Source of the DNA: Catonia carolina
Taxonomy: Eukaryota > Arthropoda > Insecta > Hemiptera > Achilidae
Direction of reading: 5' to 3'
Length of the DNA stretch: 64,000 bases
NCBI GenBank assembly: GCA_035578175.1
Contig: JAQMRL010000006.1
Span: 60,877,001-60,941,000, forward strand
Part shown: positions 63,300-64,000 of the stretch, piece by piece
Layout: every line of letters starts with the position of its first letter
Position numbering within the stretch: the stretch's first letter is position 1
Position numbers and translations under genes: made by a program
Notes under the pieces: generated by a model
Databases searched by the model: none
What the model was told of the DNA's origin: nothing
What the model saw: the letters and a program-made list of their open reading frames with translations, nothing else

Positions 63300-63855
63300 T
63301 GGGAGACAATAATATGATTATAATATCACTCATGATTATAATATTAATATGTATTTTTTAAATTAGATAGTTTACTCATGATTAAACACAGGTTATATTG
63401 TTCATTTTTTTACAATGGCAAAATAAAGTCGTGTAATTGTATCACAATAGATTTTTCTTTTAGGTAATAGACGTTTGTTGACATGACTGCTGACATTCTT
63501 AAGAAGGCTGTGCTTTGGTGGTAATTTTTAAATGGCGGACTTAATATGCATTTTAAGGCAAAAGCGTAGTATACTAAGGTTGTAGAAAATTTAAAAATCT
63601 ACAATTTTATTCCTACCAATTTTTTGTACAGAGCTTAGTTTAGCGTCAATTAGTAATTTTTCTTATTTTTAAGTCGACAGAGGTTGATTTTCATTTTACG
63701 TCATTCATTCACGATTAAAATTAGTTACGTTTTTTGCATTAAATAATATATTATTGTTTACTTATGATTAAACATGGGTTATTATTTACATTGTCAAGAG
63801 AAAATCGTGCGATTGTTTCACAACAGATTTTTATTTTAGGTTATAGACGTTTGTT
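63300..63855 (+). repeat. Family E, two 3' ends in tandem
   Basis: Two E 3' ends about 373 bp apart (near 63,430 and 63,805) each carry 'AAAGTCGTGTAATTG/AAAATCGTGCGATTG' and 'CACAACAGATTTTTATTTTA', followed by the same flank 'TAGACGTTTGTT'. The shared flank suggests the unit was duplicated with neighbouring DNA. Confidence 0.7.
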
Positions 63856-64000
63856 CCACTTCAAAGGGTACGTGTATTCAGTTCAAGAACGTGAATAATT
63901 AACAAAAACGGATAAAACGCGAGACAAAGTAATAACCAATTTACGTTAAGGAAATAAATTATGTAATCAAGAGTTGAACTTAAGGATGAAAAAAATCACT

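Overview
This 64 kb window is AT-rich, repeat-dense animal DNA, almost certainly from an arthropod and most likely an insect with a large genome. The evidence is the mix of elements: several Tc1/mariner-group transposons (DD34D, DD41D and a third spacing), RTE-like LINE fragments, a Ty1/copia element primed by an internal piece of initiator tRNA-Met as in Drosophila copia, and several tRNA-derived SINEs. No operons, ribosome-binding sites or dense coding are present. The species cannot be named from this sequence.

Layout. 1-8.1 kb: fragments of an unclassified family (here 'E'), an inverted pair of tRNA-SINEs ('C'), an RTE 3' remnant and a perfect 32-bp palindrome. 8.14-11.15 kb: a 14-copy satellite of about 217 bp with a higher-order duplication. 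11.2-12.3 kb: decayed LINE pieces. 13.5-17.2 kb: a near full-length RTE-like LINE, knocked out of frame by a small SINE with a 12-bp target duplication. 17.2-21 kb: SINE and E pieces. 21.4-25.8 kb: an intact copia element with identical 120-bp LTRs, inserted in another repeat whose uninterrupted relative lies at 49.6-50.1 kb. 26.6-29.7 kb: a MITE holding a LINE and a LINE holding a SINE, all with visible target duplications. 34.7-35.2 kb and 60.3-60.8 kb: two opposed GC-rich units with TATA boxes; the second ends in a canonical histone 3' stem-loop. 35.6-36.3 kb: a MITE inside a SINE. 38.1 kb: an 80-nt candidate exon on the minus strand. 41.7-45.7 kb: large inverted repeats and MITEs. 46.4-47.8 kb and 51.4-52.8 kb: two mariner-like transposons with open transposases. 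48.9-49.6 and 54.5-55.2 kb: two related solo LTRs. 58.7-61.6 kb: an internally deleted and a 5'-truncated mariner.

Overall the window is intergenic or intronic and built by repeated insertion. The probable host sequence is the candidate exon at 38.1 kb and perhaps the histone-like units. The best lead is the SINE family 'A': its 3' end carries the same stem-loop, with a covarying base pair, as the 3' end of a local LINE family, while its 5' part has been exchanged between unrelated heads. Family letters A, C, D, E and P are labels used only in this annotation.
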